Shown: one piece after another, positions 17,822 through 27,068 of the stretch | Numbering within the stretch: the first letter of the stretch is position 1 | Layout of the letters: every line of letters starts with the position of its first letter | Translations under genes and position numbers: made by a program | Source: a bacterium | GTDB taxonomy: Bacteria; Armatimonadota; Fimbriimonadia; Fimbriimonadales; Fimbriimonadaceae | Assembly: GCA_013823945.1 (NCBI GenBank) | Contig: PNMZ01000001.1 | Span: 62,001-126,000, forward strand | Reading direction: 5' to 3' | Length of the DNA: 64,000 nt | The notes under the pieces: generated by a model | Told to the model about the DNA's origin: nothing | What the model saw: only the letters and a program-made list of their open reading frames with translations | Databases searched by the model: none

Positions 17822-18757
17822 TTAGTGTCCGAGCGACTCAAGATACCGTTCCGCATCAATTGCCGCCATACACCCTGTCCCTGCCGCAGAAACTGCTTGA
17901 CGATAGACACTATCCGCAACATCTCCCGAAACGAAAACGCCAGGAATCTTTGTTTTCGTCGAATTCGGTTCGTGAGTCAAGTAGCCGACATCATCATGAT
18001 CCAGTACATCAACAAAAAGATCACTCGTTGGCTTGTGACCAATCGCGATAAACACACCATCAATATCCATATCTTTTGTCTCTCCGGTGACTGTGTCTCG
18101 CAAAGTGACCCCACGAAGCTTCTTGCGAGGCTCCAAATCACCCAAGAAATCAATAATCTCCGAATTCCAAATTACCTCAATCTTTGGATTGTCGAGAACG
18201 CGCTGTTGCATCACCTTGCTTGCCCGGAACGAATCGCGCCTATGAATCACAAAAACCTTCTCCGCATGGCGTGTCAAGTAGTTCGCTTCTTCCATCGCCG
18301 TATCTCCACCCCCAACGACAATCACCTGCTTACCTCGGAAAAAGAATCCGTCGCATGTCGCACAAGCACTCACGCCGTATCCACCAAATGTAACTTCACC
18401 CTCCAAGCCGAGCCACTTCGCAGACGCACCCGTTGAAATGATCACCGTCTCCGCTTCCCAAAGTTCATCCTCGCACCAAATCTTCTTCGGCGTGCTGAGC
18501 AAATCAACTTTTGTGACCGTCTTCTGCTCAACCCGAGCACCAAACCGCTCAGCTTGCTCCCGGAACAGTTTCATCATTTCTGGCCCCATCACCCCCTCTG
18601 GAAAACCCGGATAGTTCTCAACGTCGGTCGTAATCATCAGCTGGCCACCCGGCTCAGGACCGGCAAACACGAGGGGACTCAAGTCCGCCCGCGCCGCATA
18701 AAGAGCAGCCGTATACCCCGCCGGCCCAGTGCCAATAATCACAACTCGTTCCGTCAT
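17822..18757 (-). CDS. trxB: Thioredoxin-disulfide reductase
   Basis: The 311-residue flavoenzyme passes electrons from NADPH via FAD to thioredoxin. It has the FAD motif GTGPAGYTAALYAARA, the redox pair in ACATCDG (Cys132 and Cys135), the NADPH motif VGGGDTAMEEA and the terminal FAD segment GVFVSGDVADSVYRQAVSAAGTG. Length is normal. It is divergent from the PAS-GGDEF gene and may supply reducing power to thiol and selenol redoxins, including the one at 60592-61089 (inference). Confidence 0.97.
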   Translation of the reverse strand: MTERVVIIGTGPAGYTAALYAARADLSPLVFAGPEPGGQLMITTDVENYPGFPEGVMGPEMMKLFREQAERFGARVEQKTVTKVDLLSTPKKIWCEDELWEAETVIISTGASAKWLGLEGEVTFGGYGVSACATCDGFFFRGKQVIVVGGGDTAMEEANYLTRHAEKVFVIHRRDSFRASKVMQQRVLDNPKIEVIWNSEIIDFLGDLEPRKKLRGVTLRDTVTGETKDMDIDGVFIAIGHKPTSDLFVDVLDHDDVGYLTHEPNSTKTKIPGVFVSGDVADSVYRQAVSAAGTGCMAAIDAERYLESLGH

Positions 18758-18838
18758 AACTGTTCCAATCAGGTTACCAGCCGTTCAGTTCCGAAACACC
18801 ACCCATCGGCCCATGTCGTGGGCAGTTCAAGAATTTTC

Positions 18839-21751
18839 ATGGACGACTCTGGAGATTCAATAGCATTAAAACCAATAATCCCATCAGTGGAGCCGGAGAA
18901 CATCCAAACCACCGAGTCCAAAAAAATGGGACACCTAACCAGCTTGCGCATTTGCGCGGCTGGACTTGTCATATCACTTTCAACAATCATCGGATCGCTC
19001 ATCTTAGGTTCAGACTCGGTAATTCCAATCATCGCGACAATTGCTTTAGTACCAATATTTATTTACATCTGCTCCCAAGTTAAGCAGTCATATAAGGCTG
19101 CCGCTCACTCAGATTCAAGACTCCAAGAGCTCATCGCTGAAAACGCTGATCTCATCGAGCGCAGTGCCGAATTCCAGCAACAAAACGCTGAACACGAGGA
19201 ACAAGAGACAGAACTCCGCGAAGCCCTGGAAGTCGCCGAAATCCAAAAGGCCATGCAAGAGCACGCCTCTCGCCGGTTCCAATCTCTCTTCGAAGGGCTA
19301 CCAATTGGAGCTACAACATTCGACAACGAAGGCACCATCTTCGAGTGGAACCAAAAAATGACCGAAGTCATGGAAGTCCCTGCCCACTTCGCCATTCTTC
19401 ACCCGCTCGCTAACGCAATCCACTCCGAAGAAAACCCTGAAATTGTCCTCAATATCCTCGACTCCATATTCGTGAAGGGCGAGATGATCGCCTTTAACCA
19501 CACATTCACTTCCAAAGATAAACAGAAAACCATCGCTCTCAAATTCTTCCCTCTCCGAAACAAAGAGGGAGCAATTCTCGGGGGCATCGGGTGTGGAATT
19601 GATGTCACAGAAGAACTCTCAACTCAACTCCAAATCGCCGCCATGGCCGAGCTTCAACGAGCCGTCCTCGATAGCACAGAATACGCGATCATTTGGTCAA
19701 ATCCCCGATGCGAAGTCATTGGAATGAACCGTGCCGCCGAAGAAATACTCGGGTTCTCCGCAGAAGAATGCATCAACAAAAAAAGCCTCGCTGACTTCCA
19801 CCTACCCACCGAAATTTTCTTGCGTAACGTAGAACTCGAAGCGCAAACCGGTGAGAAAATTGACTCAAATATTGAGCTTTTCGAATACCTTTCCCAAAAT
19901 CCCAAAGAAACGGAGTGGCAATACCTCAGAGCTGACGAAACCGTTGTTGACGTTGGTATGAGCATCTCCGCTTTAACCAATCCCCATGGCGAGCTCACCG
20001 GATTTCTCACCGTTGCCAAAGACATAACTGAGCAAAAATCTAACGCAGAACGGTTAAAAATGCTCAGCATGGTGGCCAAAGAATCCATGAATAGTGTCGC
20101 AATTCTCGACGCAAGCGGACATGTCATCTTTACTAATCCCGCATTTGCCCGACTTACCTCATTCGATTCCGAATCAGTCCTCGGAAAAACTCCATTTGAA
20201 TTCCGAACATCTCCTGAAACAAGCGTTGAAACCCTCAGCGAAATCAAAGAAATCATCCGTAAACAGTCCAGCGGACGAACCGAATTGCGTCTCATTCGAC
20301 CGGATGAAACCGAATACTGGTCAAGCATTACCATTTCCCCGGTCAAAGGCGAGAGTGGATTTTGCACCCACATAGTGATCATCGAAGATGACATCACTGA
20401 AAAAAAACAAACTCAGCTGCTCGTCGAAGAATCTGAATCCCGATTCCGAGACGTTGTAGAAGCCGCCGGAGAATACATATGGGAAGTTGACGCTGACTTC
20501 CGATTCACCTATGCCAGCCCAAAAATTGCTCAAGTGCTTGGCTACACCCCCGAGGATGTACTCGGTCACTCTCCCCTCGATTTCGTCAACAAAGACCAAG
20601 TCAAAGAGGTACAAAACCTCATCGCGTCCTCAGTCTTGGATCGAGATCCTGTGACGAATCTCATCCTGCGAACGACCGGAAAATGGGGGCAACAAGTCTG
20701 GCAAAAATTCAACGCCGTCCCGTTCTTCGATTCACAAAACGAACTAAAAGGCTTCCGAGGTACTGGACTCGATATAACTGACCAAAAAGTTGCGGAAGAC
20801 GCCCTTGACGCCGCAAATACACGCGTCAAAAATATTCTCGAAAGCATTAATGACTCATTCTATTCGCTCAACCCATTTAACCAGTTCACTTACATCAACC
20901 AATCCGCTCTCAATACCATCGGTTGTCAATTGGGAGAAATAATCGGAACGGATATTGAAGCGAGTCACTCCGATGCCCACTGGCAGCCGCTTATCCAAAT
21001 CCTAAACGGAGTCCGGCAATCAGGCGAAGCTGATTCAATTGAGCTCTTCAACGCAACCAAAGCAGAATGGTACGACTACCGCGTCTATCCAAACCAAGAC
21101 GGCGGAGTCAGCGTATTCTTCCAAAACATCACCGAACGCAAAGCCATCCAAAAACAACTCGAAACGCAAATGGCTGAAATCAATGAAGCCAATGTCCAAC
21201 TCGAAATCCAACAGTATAAACTCGAAGAGGCCAACCTAAAGCTCCTCAACCTCGCCTCCACAGACGGACTCACCGGTCTCAAAAATCATAAAACCTTCCA
21301 AGAATTCCTCTCCGACAAAATGGAAATGTCCACAATGACCGGAATTCCCATCGGAGTCATCCTCATGGATGTCGATAAGTTCAAATCTTTCAATGATGAC
21401 TTTGGGCACCTCGCCGGAGATGAAGTCCTCAAGGGAGTCGCCCGAACCCTGCAGCAGTGTATAACCGAACCCCACTTCGTCGCTCGCTATGGTGGAGAAG
21501 AATTTGTAATCGTCGGTGTCGGCCTAGATGAAACAGATATGTACTACCTCGCCGATGAATGCCGCCTCGCCCTAGAAGACCAAGACTGGCCAAATCGACA
21601 AGTTACCGCCAGCTTTGGGGTTGCAATGTTCACTTCGGATGTGCCGGATAAAGCAACCCTGATTGATCGCGCCGACCAAGCCCTCTACGCCTCAAAAGAA
21701 GCAGGACGCAACCGGGTCACTCAGTACGAAAACCTCAAAAAAGCTGCATAG
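18839..21751 (+). CDS. Membrane-bound multi-PAS diguanylate cyclase
   Basis: The ~970-residue protein makes cyclic di-GMP from two GTP in response to signals sensed by PAS domains. Order: two membrane helices (about residues 36-58 and 62-82), a charged coiled coil (~88-140), five PAS-like units with linking PAC segments (to ~760, for example AEEILGFSAEECINK, SPKIAQVLGYTPEDVLG), a second coiled coil, then a C-terminal GGDEF domain. The active-site motif is GGEEF at 885-889. The inhibitory RxxD site expected just before it reads TEPH, so product inhibition is probably absent. The frame is open far upstream into antisense trxB. ATG 18839 is the most likely start, and ATG 18926, directly before the membrane helices, is the alternative. 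Confidence 0.9.
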   Translation: MDDSGDSIALKPIIPSVEPENIQTTESKKMGHLTSLRICAAGLVISLSTIIGSLILGSDSVIPIIATIALVPIFIYICSQVKQSYKAAAHSDSRLQELIAENADLIERSAEFQQQNAEHEEQETELREALEVAEIQKAMQEHASRRFQSLFEGLPIGATTFDNEGTIFEWNQKMTEVMEVPAHFAILHPLANAIHSEENPEIVLNILDSIFVKGEMIAFNHTFTSKDKQKTIALKFFPLRNKEGAILGGIGCGIDVTEELSTQLQIAAMAELQRAVLDSTEYAIIWSNPRCEVIGMNRAAEEILGFSAEECINKKSLADFHLPTEIFLRNVELEAQTGEKIDSNIELFEYLSQNPKETEWQYLRADETVVDVGMSISALTNPHGELTGFLTVAKDITEQKSNAERLKMLSMVAKESMNSVAILDASGHVIFTNPAFARLTSFDSESVLGKTPFEFRTSPETSVETLSEIKEIIRKQSSGRTELRLIRPDETEYWSSITISPVKGESGFCTHIVIIEDDITEKKQTQLLVEESESRFRDVVEAAGEYIWEVDADFRFTYASPKIAQVLGYTPEDVLGHSPLDFVNKDQVKEVQNLIASSVLDRDPVTNLILRTTGKWGQQVWQKFNAVPFFDSQNELKGFRGTGLDITDQKVAEDALDAANTRVKNILESINDSFYSLNPFNQFTYINQSALNTIGCQLGEIIGTDIEASHSDAHWQPLIQILNGVRQSGEADSIELFNATKAEWYDYRVYPNQDGGVSVFFQNITERKAIQKQLETQMAEINEANVQLEIQQYKLEEANLKLLNLASTDGLTGLKNHKTFQEFLSDKMEMSTMTGIPIGVILMDVDKFKSFNDDFGHLAGDEVLKGVARTLQQCITEPHFVARYGGEEFVIVGVGLDETDMYYLADECRLALEDQDWPNRQVTASFGVAMFTSDVPDKATLIDRADQALYASKEAGRNRVTQYENLKKAA

Positions 21752-21778
21752 CCAGCGCGTCAAAGGTAAAACGGGCTC

Positions 21779-22834
21779 ATGAACGTAGAGCTCCTTAAAG
21801 AACTAACCGAAGCCGCCGGAGTCCCCGGACAAGAAGACCTCATCCGACGGATCGTTTACCGCGAGCTCAAAGATGTCTGCGACGAAATCACAACCGATGC
21901 CCTTGGCAACCTGATCTGTATCAAAAAGGGATCCGGGAGCGGCAAAAAACTGATGCTCGCCGCCCACATGGACGAAATCGGCTTTGTTGTCAAGTACATT
22001 GATGACAACGGATTCCTGCGCATCCATCCCCTTGGCGGCTTCGACCCTCGCATGATGGCCGCCCAGCGCGTCATCGTTCACGCGAAGTCCGGCCCCCGCA
22101 ACGGCCTCCTCATGCTCGGTACCAAACCCAAGCACATGCTCAGCCCCACCGAAGCCAATGCCGGCCCCAAACTTGAAGATTACTTCGTGGATACCGGACT
22201 GACCAAAGACGAAGCCAAAGCACAAATCCGAATCGGCGACATGGTGACAATGAACCGAGATTTCCAAACCATGGGCGATCTTTACACCTGTAAATCCATG
22301 GATGACCGATGTGCCGTCTTCGTCATGATCGAAGCCGTCAAAGCCGCCAAATCCCACGATGTTGACGTCTATGCTGTCGCCACAACCCAAGAAGAAATTG
22401 GACTTCGTGGGGCAACCGCCGCCGGAAGCGGTCTCAAGCCCGACTTCTGCGTCGCCCTCGATGTCACCCTCGCCAACGATTTCCCCGGCATTCCTGCTGA
22501 GTATTGCGTTACCAAACTCGGTGAAGGCACCGCGATCAAAGTCCTCGACTCCTCCCTCATTTGTCACCCCAAAATGGTCGAGCACTTCGAAGACCTCGCC
22601 ATCAAAAACAAAATCAAGTACCAACTCGAACTTCTCACCGCTGGAGGAACTGATGCCGGAGGCGTTCAACGCCAAAACGGAGGAGTCCCCAGCTTCACCC
22701 TCTCCATCCCCACCCGGTACATCCACACCGTCAACGAAACCGTCCACAAAGACGATGTCCAAGCCAGCATCGACCTACTGGCCCGCTATATCGAAGACTG
22801 CGGCACCCGCGACTACTCCTTCAAACTCGACTAA
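21779..22834 (+). CDS. M42 family metallopeptidase (aminopeptidase)
   Basis: The 351-residue protein is a cytoplasmic di-zinc aminopeptidase of the M42 (FrvX/YsdC/TET) family, which trims peptides in large tetrahedral assemblies. Metal ligands and motifs: AAHMDEIGF (His, Asp), KSMDDRCAVF (bridging Asp), TTQEEIGLRGA (catalytic Glu and ligand Glu), ALDVTLANDFPG and the terminal RYIHTVNETVHKDDV (His). Length is typical. It follows the cyclase gene by 27 bases and may be co-transcribed. Confidence 0.94.
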   Translation: MNVELLKELTEAAGVPGQEDLIRRIVYRELKDVCDEITTDALGNLICIKKGSGSGKKLMLAAHMDEIGFVVKYIDDNGFLRIHPLGGFDPRMMAAQRVIVHAKSGPRNGLLMLGTKPKHMLSPTEANAGPKLEDYFVDTGLTKDEAKAQIRIGDMVTMNRDFQTMGDLYTCKSMDDRCAVFVMIEAVKAAKSHDVDVYAVATTQEEIGLRGATAAGSGLKPDFCVALDVTLANDFPGIPAEYCVTKLGEGTAIKVLDSSLICHPKMVEHFEDLAIKNKIKYQLELLTAGGTDAGGVQRQNGGVPSFTLSIPTRYIHTVNETVHKDDVQASIDLLARYIEDCGTRDYSFKLD

Positions 22835-22854
22835 CACCCAAAAACTGAAAATGA

Positions 22855-22921
22855 AAGCCCCCTATCCATTTCAATGGAGAGAGCCTGTCCCCGCTGAGTC
22901 GGGGAGGGTTGGGGGTGAGGT
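22855..22921. repeat. Interspersed palindromic repeat, copy 2
   Basis: Same design as the copy at 3145. The left arm is mutated (CTATCC) and the right arm is GGAGAG. A spacer with its own small inverted pair CCCCGCTGAGTCGGGG precedes the tail GGGTTGGGGGTGAGGT. It lies just beyond the M42 stop codon, between convergent genes. Confidence 0.75.
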
Positions 22922-22959
22922 AAACAATTTTCGATTATATATGTTCGGGGAACTCGGTT

Positions 22960-24570
22960 CTACATTCGGAACAAGCTAAACCCAGGCACATCGACCCGCG
23001 CATTCCGCGCCGCTTCAATCCCCAAAGCCACCACCCGCCGAGTATCCACTGGATCAATAATCCCGTCATCCCACAGCCGCGCTGAGGCATAGTAGGCACT
23101 GGCTTCCTCCGCATACTTCGCCAAAGTCGGAGCTTTGAACTCCGCCTGCTCATCCGCCGAGAGTGTCTGACTCGAAGCCGCCAACTGATCCATCTTAACT
23201 GTCAGCAGAACGTTCGCCGCCTGCTCGCCCCCCATAACCGATATCTGAGCGTTCGGCCACATCCAAAGCTGGCGAGGTCCATAAGCTCGCCCGCACATCC
23301 CGTAATTCCCCGCCCCATAAGAACCACCAACAATCACCGTGAATTTCGGCACATTCGCCGTACTCACCGCCGTAACCAGCTTTGCCCCATTCTTGGCAAT
23401 CCCCTCGTTCTCATATTTCCGCCCCACCATGAACCCAGTGATGTTCTGCAAAAACAAAATCGGGATCTCCCTCTGACAGCACAACTCAATAAAATGCGCC
23501 CCCTTCAAAGCACTCTCACTAAACAAAATCCCGTCGTTCGCCAAGATTCCCACCAGATGCCCATGCATCCGTGCAAATCCACAAATGAGCGTCGTCCCAT
23601 ACCGAGCCTTGAACTCATGGAACCGACTCCCGTCTGTAATCCTCGCCAAGATTCCCCGCATGTCCATCGGCGTCTTACTGTCCGCTGGAACCAAAGAATA
23701 CAAATCTTCCACCGGATAAATCGGATCTTCGCCCGCAACTGGATCACTCAAACTCAAACCTGATCGTCCTCCCAAATTCTCCACGATATTCCGAACAATC
23801 TCTAAGGCATGGTGATCATCTTCCGCAAAGTGATCCGCCACCCCGCTTAGCCGTGTATGAACATCCGCCCCTCCCAAATCCTCTGCCGAAACTTCCTCCC
23901 CCGTTGCTGCTTTCACGAGTGGCGGGCCACCCAAGAAGATCGTCGCCTGATCCCGCACCATGACCGTCTCGTCGCTCATCGCCGGCACATAAGCTCCCCC
24001 CGCGGTACAACTCCCCATAACCGCCGCAATCTGAGGAATCCCTCGGGCCGAAAGATTCGCTTGGTTATAGAAAATGCGTCCAAAGTGCTCTTTATCTGGA
24101 AAAACTTCAGCTTGCAATGGCAAAAATGCCCCGCCACTATCCACCAGATAAATGCACGGCAAGTGGTTCTCCAGCGCGATCTCTTGCGCTCGCAAATGCT
24201 TCTTCACAGTAATCGGAAAATAAGTTCCTCCCTTGACCGTCGCATCATTCGCAACAATCACACACTCCCGCCCATGGATCCGTCCAATCCCCGTAACCAC
24301 CCCCGCCCCCGGAGCCGCATCCCCATACAACCCCCAAGCCGCAAAACTTGAAAATTCCAAGAACGGAGCCCCGGAATCAACCAGCGCATCAATCCGCTCA
24401 CGCGCCAACAATTTTCCGCGACTCTTATGCTTGGCTACCGCATCTGTCCCACCCCCCTGCATAACCTGCGCCAGACGACCTCGATAATCCGCCATCACAC
24501 CGTCCATCACCGCTCGGTTCGCCTTGTGCGCCGCATCCCCCACATTCACATTCGACTGGATCACTTCCAT
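22960..24570 (-). CDS. Acyl-CoA carboxylase, carboxyltransferase (beta) subunit
   Basis: The 536-residue protein moves the carboxyl group from carboxybiotin to an acyl-CoA. Both crotonase-like halves are seen. The N-terminal half has [21 protein letters not shown] and the acyl-CoA pocket segment [10 protein letters not shown]. The C-terminal half has [31 protein letters not shown] and the end segment WDDGIIDP. The pattern fits methylcrotonyl-CoA carboxylase (leucine breakdown) best, with propionyl- or geranyl-CoA as alternatives. The biotin-carrying alpha subunit is not in the window; the BirA that would biotinylate it is at 57.1 kb. Confidence 0.92.
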   Translation of the reverse strand: MEVIQSNVNVGDAAHKANRAVMDGVMADYRGRLAQVMQGGGTDAVAKHKSRGKLLARERIDALVDSGAPFLEFSSFAAWGLYGDAAPGAGVVTGIGRIHGRECVIVANDATVKGGTYFPITVKKHLRAQEIALENHLPCIYLVDSGGAFLPLQAEVFPDKEHFGRIFYNQANLSARGIPQIAAVMGSCTAGGAYVPAMSDETVMVRDQATIFLGGPPLVKAATGEEVSAEDLGGADVHTRLSGVADHFAEDDHHALEIVRNIVENLGGRSGLSLSDPVAGEDPIYPVEDLYSLVPADSKTPMDMRGILARITDGSRFHEFKARYGTTLICGFARMHGHLVGILANDGILFSESALKGAHFIELCCQREIPILFLQNITGFMVGRKYENEGIAKNGAKLVTAVSTANVPKFTVIVGGSYGAGNYGMCGRAYGPRQLWMWPNAQISVMGGEQAANVLLTVKMDQLAASSQTLSADEQAEFKAPTLAKYAEEASAYYASARLWDDGIIDPVDTRRVVALGIEAARNARVDVPGFSLFRM

Positions 24571-24596
24571 AAGCCAAATTTGATCTTACCGCCAAC

Positions 24597-25823
24597 TCAA
24601 GGAGCGAGCAAAACCGCCACTTCCGAACAGAAGTGGCGACCTACTTGCGTGAGCTCCAGACGATCATCTTGCATCCTCAGCCATCCACGGCTCATTGCCA
24701 AAACCATTCCGAGATCATCCACGTTAACTGATTGAAGTTCCAAACCACTATTCAGCCGAATCCCCATCATAATCCGTTCAAAATTTCGATCCTCTTCACT
24801 CAAAACCTCACTTTCAAAATGCAAATCCCGTCCCTCTTCAACCGCCGACGAATACCCCTCGGGATGCTTCAAATTCGTATACCGGTACCGCCCATCTTCC
24901 CGATCAAAACATCCCACCGCCCCCGGCCCATAAGCCAAATACTCCGCCGACCGCCAATATGCCAAGTTGTGCCGACTCTCCCGCCCCGGTCTCCCAAAAT
25001 TCGAGATTTCATACTGCTGCAGCCCCGCCGCCTCGCACCTCTCTACCGCCAAGTCATACATTGCCGTCTGCCGCTCATCATCCGGCAACGCCAGCATCCC
25101 CCTCAAATTCTGGCGATAAAAGCGAGTATTTTGCTCAATAGTTAAACAATACAAGCTCAAATGTTCTGTCCCCAAAGCCAGAGCCGTCTCCAAATTAGTC
25201 TCCCATGCTTTGAGAGATTGACCGGGCAAAGCAAACATTAAGTCGAGATTCACATTGTCAAACCCCGCTCGCCTCGCCTTTTGCACTGCCTCCGCAATGT
25301 GCGTCGGCGCATGAACTCGCCCCAGCTGAATCAAATCATGAGTCTGGAAAGACTGCGCCCCCAGGGACAGGCGATTAAATCCCGCCGCCCGCATCGCCTC
25401 AAATTTCGGAAAATCAATCGTCCCCGGATTCGCCTCACTCGTGATCTCACAGTCGTCCACTGGCGGATGAACCTCTATCACCGCCTCCAAAATCGCCACC
25501 AACTGCTCCGTTGGCAAAAAAGTGGGCGTCCCTCCCCCCACGAAAATCGTCTTTGCCGGTCGCCCCGCATGCGGACTCTCCCGAATCTCCCGCACCGTCG
25601 CCGCCGTCGTCCGCACCATGATCTCCCCGCTCATTGCATAACTATTAAAATCGCAATACCCGCACTTACTCGGACAAAACGGCGTGTGAATGTAAACGGC
25701 AACGGGTGACTGGTCGATACCTCCATTATCCCTGAGCGAACCAATTTCCTTCCCGAAGTTTGGAGTGAGCTTGCCCTTTGCTCGAACTGGGGATGGCCCA
25801 AACGGCTGGGAGGATTGATACAA
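24597..25823 (-). CDS. hemW: Radical SAM haem chaperone HemW (HemN-like)
   Basis: The protein has the radical-SAM CxxxCxxC cluster motif at residues 50-57 (CPSKCGYC), then GGGTPTFLP, SLGAQSF, NLDLMFALPGQ and the HemN C-terminal domain. Lack of further coproporphyrinogen-oxidase residues and the length of ~400 point to HemW, which hands haem to respiratory enzymes. No ATG, GTG or TTG lies in frame between TTG 25823 and the cluster motif. That TTG is the only standard start, and the first ~30 residues are encoded by sequence resembling the interspersed repeat. A start at an unusual codon near ATC 25704-25706, beside a GGAGGT, cannot be ruled out. Confidence 0.88.
   Translation of the reverse strand: MYQSSQPFGPSPVRAKGKLTPNFGKEIGSLRDNGGIDQSPVAVYIHTPFCPSKCGYCDFNSYAMSGEIMVRTTAATVREIRESPHAGRPAKTIFVGGGTPTFLPTEQLVAILEAVIEVHPPVDDCEITSEANPGTIDFPKFEAMRAAGFNRLSLGAQSFQTHDLIQLGRVHAPTHIAEAVQKARRAGFDNVNLDLMFALPGQSLKAWETNLETALALGTEHLSLYCLTIEQNTRFYRQNLRGMLALPDDERQTAMYDLAVERCEAAGLQQYEISNFGRPGRESRHNLAYWRSAEYLAYGPGAVGCFDREDGRYRYTNLKHPEGYSSAVEEGRDLHFESEVLSEEDRNFERIMMGIRLNSGLELQSVNVDDLGMVLAMSRGWLRMQDDRLELTQVGRHFCSEVAVLLAP
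25745..25818. repeat. Diverged interspersed repeat overlapping the hemW N-terminus
   Basis: GGAGTGAGCTTGCCC...GGGGATGGCCCAAACGGCTGGGAGG parallels GGAGAGAGCTTGTCC...GGGGAGGG of copy 1 and the GGGGAGGGTGGCCCGAAGGG element at 25889. It runs antisense through codons ~3-28 of hemW. Confidence 0.5.
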
Positions 25824-26115
25824 AGACTTCCAAATCTGGGGAATTCAAAACCGCAAAGTCCAATCAAACGATTTCCCTACCCAAATATGGGGAGGGTGGC
25901 CCGAAGGGCTGGGAGGGGTTGAACTAAGACGAGCCTGTAGTAATGCTTCGAAATACAGCAACGTTAGAGGAGCATCCATTCCTCATAAACTTATAGATAA
26001 CCCAAACGATGCGGGGCTACTTTTTGCTACCATCTGCACAATCCGCACTTTGACCATTCTGTAGGCCCCCCGCAACCTCCCACTCTCAAATCAAGTCCCA
26101 TACTCAAGAGCAAGC
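25824..26115. other. Intergenic region upstream of hemW and the DUF4870 gene
   Basis: Nearly 300 bases lie between the divergent genes. At 25889-25920 it contains a GC-rich element (GGGGAGGGTGGCCCGAAGGG followed by CTGGGAGGGG) with the small inverted pair GGCCCGAAGGGCT. This is related to the repeat overlapping the hemW start. I see no convincing ORF or RNA gene in the rest. Confidence 0.55.
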
Positions 26116-26565
26116 ATGGCCCTCCAACCCAACGGCCCCGAAACCACCCAGTCCGAGCGCAACACTGCCGCTCTGATCCATATCATTAGCATCTTTACCC
26201 CGCTTTGGGTGCCCGCCATCGCGTGGTTCTTGCACCGCAATACTTCCCGTTTCATCGCCGCCCATTCATGGCAAGAAATCGTGGATGGCATCCTCTGGAA
26301 AGCCCTTCTCCTCCTCGTCATGCTGGGCGGACTCGGCGTCACCATCTCCCGCCTCGTCTACCACTATCAAACCAACTGGGAAACCTTTACCTGGCAAGAA
26401 ATCATCATCCGCCTCGCAATCAGTCTCACGTTGTTCGTTGTCCTCTTCACCTGGAACCTCATCCAAGCTTTGAACCAGGCGCGCAAAGCCCGCGCCGGAA
26501 TCTGGCCCAAACGCGAACTCAAAAAACTCGCCCGCGCCAACCCCACTCAAACTCCACTCCCGTAA
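26116..26565 (+). CDS. DUF4870 (Tic20-like) small membrane protein
   Basis: The 149-residue protein opens with SERNTAALIHIISIFTPLWVP and has IAAHSWQEIVDGILW after the first span, the pattern of DUF4870. Three membrane helices follow the family layout, and the C-terminus is short and basic. The family's function is unknown. It stands alone. Confidence 0.8.
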   Translation: MALQPNGPETTQSERNTAALIHIISIFTPLWVPAIAWFLHRNTSRFIAAHSWQEIVDGILWKALLLLVMLGGLGVTISRLVYHYQTNWETFTWQEIIIRLAISLTLFVVLFTWNLIQALNQARKARAGIWPKRELKKLARANPTQTPLP

Positions 26566-26720
26566 AAAGCCTCGTCCGCCCTATATTCGTTCAGGGCTAA
26601 AGATGTCTGAGAAGGTGGGTTCGCCGTTTCCAAAGGCCTCCCCTTCATAAATTTATTTGGGAAAGTGAGAATGGAGGAGGTGGGTCAGCCGCTTTAGCGT
26701 GTAGAAGACCCACAAATCCT

Positions 26721-27068
26721 CTACTCTACAGTTCCGGAAAACTGGTGCTCTTGGCCCCCAATAAGATACACACCCGTGACTTGAGTACCCTTCGCTTCAA
26801 ATTTCAATTCACGAAGACCCTGATTCATACAGGCATCCTTGTCCTCACGACTGTCAGTAAGAAACCACGTTTTTCTGTCCTTAAACTCAGATAGGGTCAA
26901 CCCCTCTTGAGCGTAAAATTCCCTCATTGCAACGCTACATCTGCCACGCCGCAAGTCGGAACTAAACATCAAGTACAGAGTTATTAGACTGACAGCAACG
27001 CAAACGCCAATAAACGATAGAATCCCGAAAATCAAAATCCACTTTTTCCTACTATTCCCCGCTTTCAC
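26721..27068 (-). CDS. Hypothetical single-span membrane protein
   Basis: The 115-residue protein has one N-terminal membrane helix (about residues 10-32, WILIFGILSFIGVCVAVSLI). A small soluble domain follows with two cysteines (RGRCSVAM, DACMNQG) that could form a disulfide outside the membrane. It starts at a GTG overlapping the purD stop (GTGA) and is probably translated together with purD. No family recognised. Confidence 0.65.
   Translation of the reverse strand: MKAGNSRKKWILIFGILSFIGVCVAVSLITLYLMFSSDLRRGRCSVAMREFYAQEGLTLSEFKDRKTWFLTDSREDKDACMNQGLRELKFEAKGTQVTGVYLIGGQEHQFSGTVE

Noticed and set aside
18554-18838. N-terminal 95 residues of the longest PAS-GGDEF frame
   Set aside because: The stretch overlaps trxB on the other strand and has shadow-frame composition; real starts lie at 18839 or 18926.
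21803-22762. A 319-residue minus-strand ORF opposite the M42 peptidase
   Set aside because: The Gly/Asp/Val-rich translation has no signal or domain, and it fully overlaps a gene with clear motifs.
26610-26700. Paired GGTGGGTYxGCCG sequences downstream of the DUF4870 gene
   Set aside because: Two imperfect short copies 60 bases apart; too short and too diverged to call a repeat or binding site.
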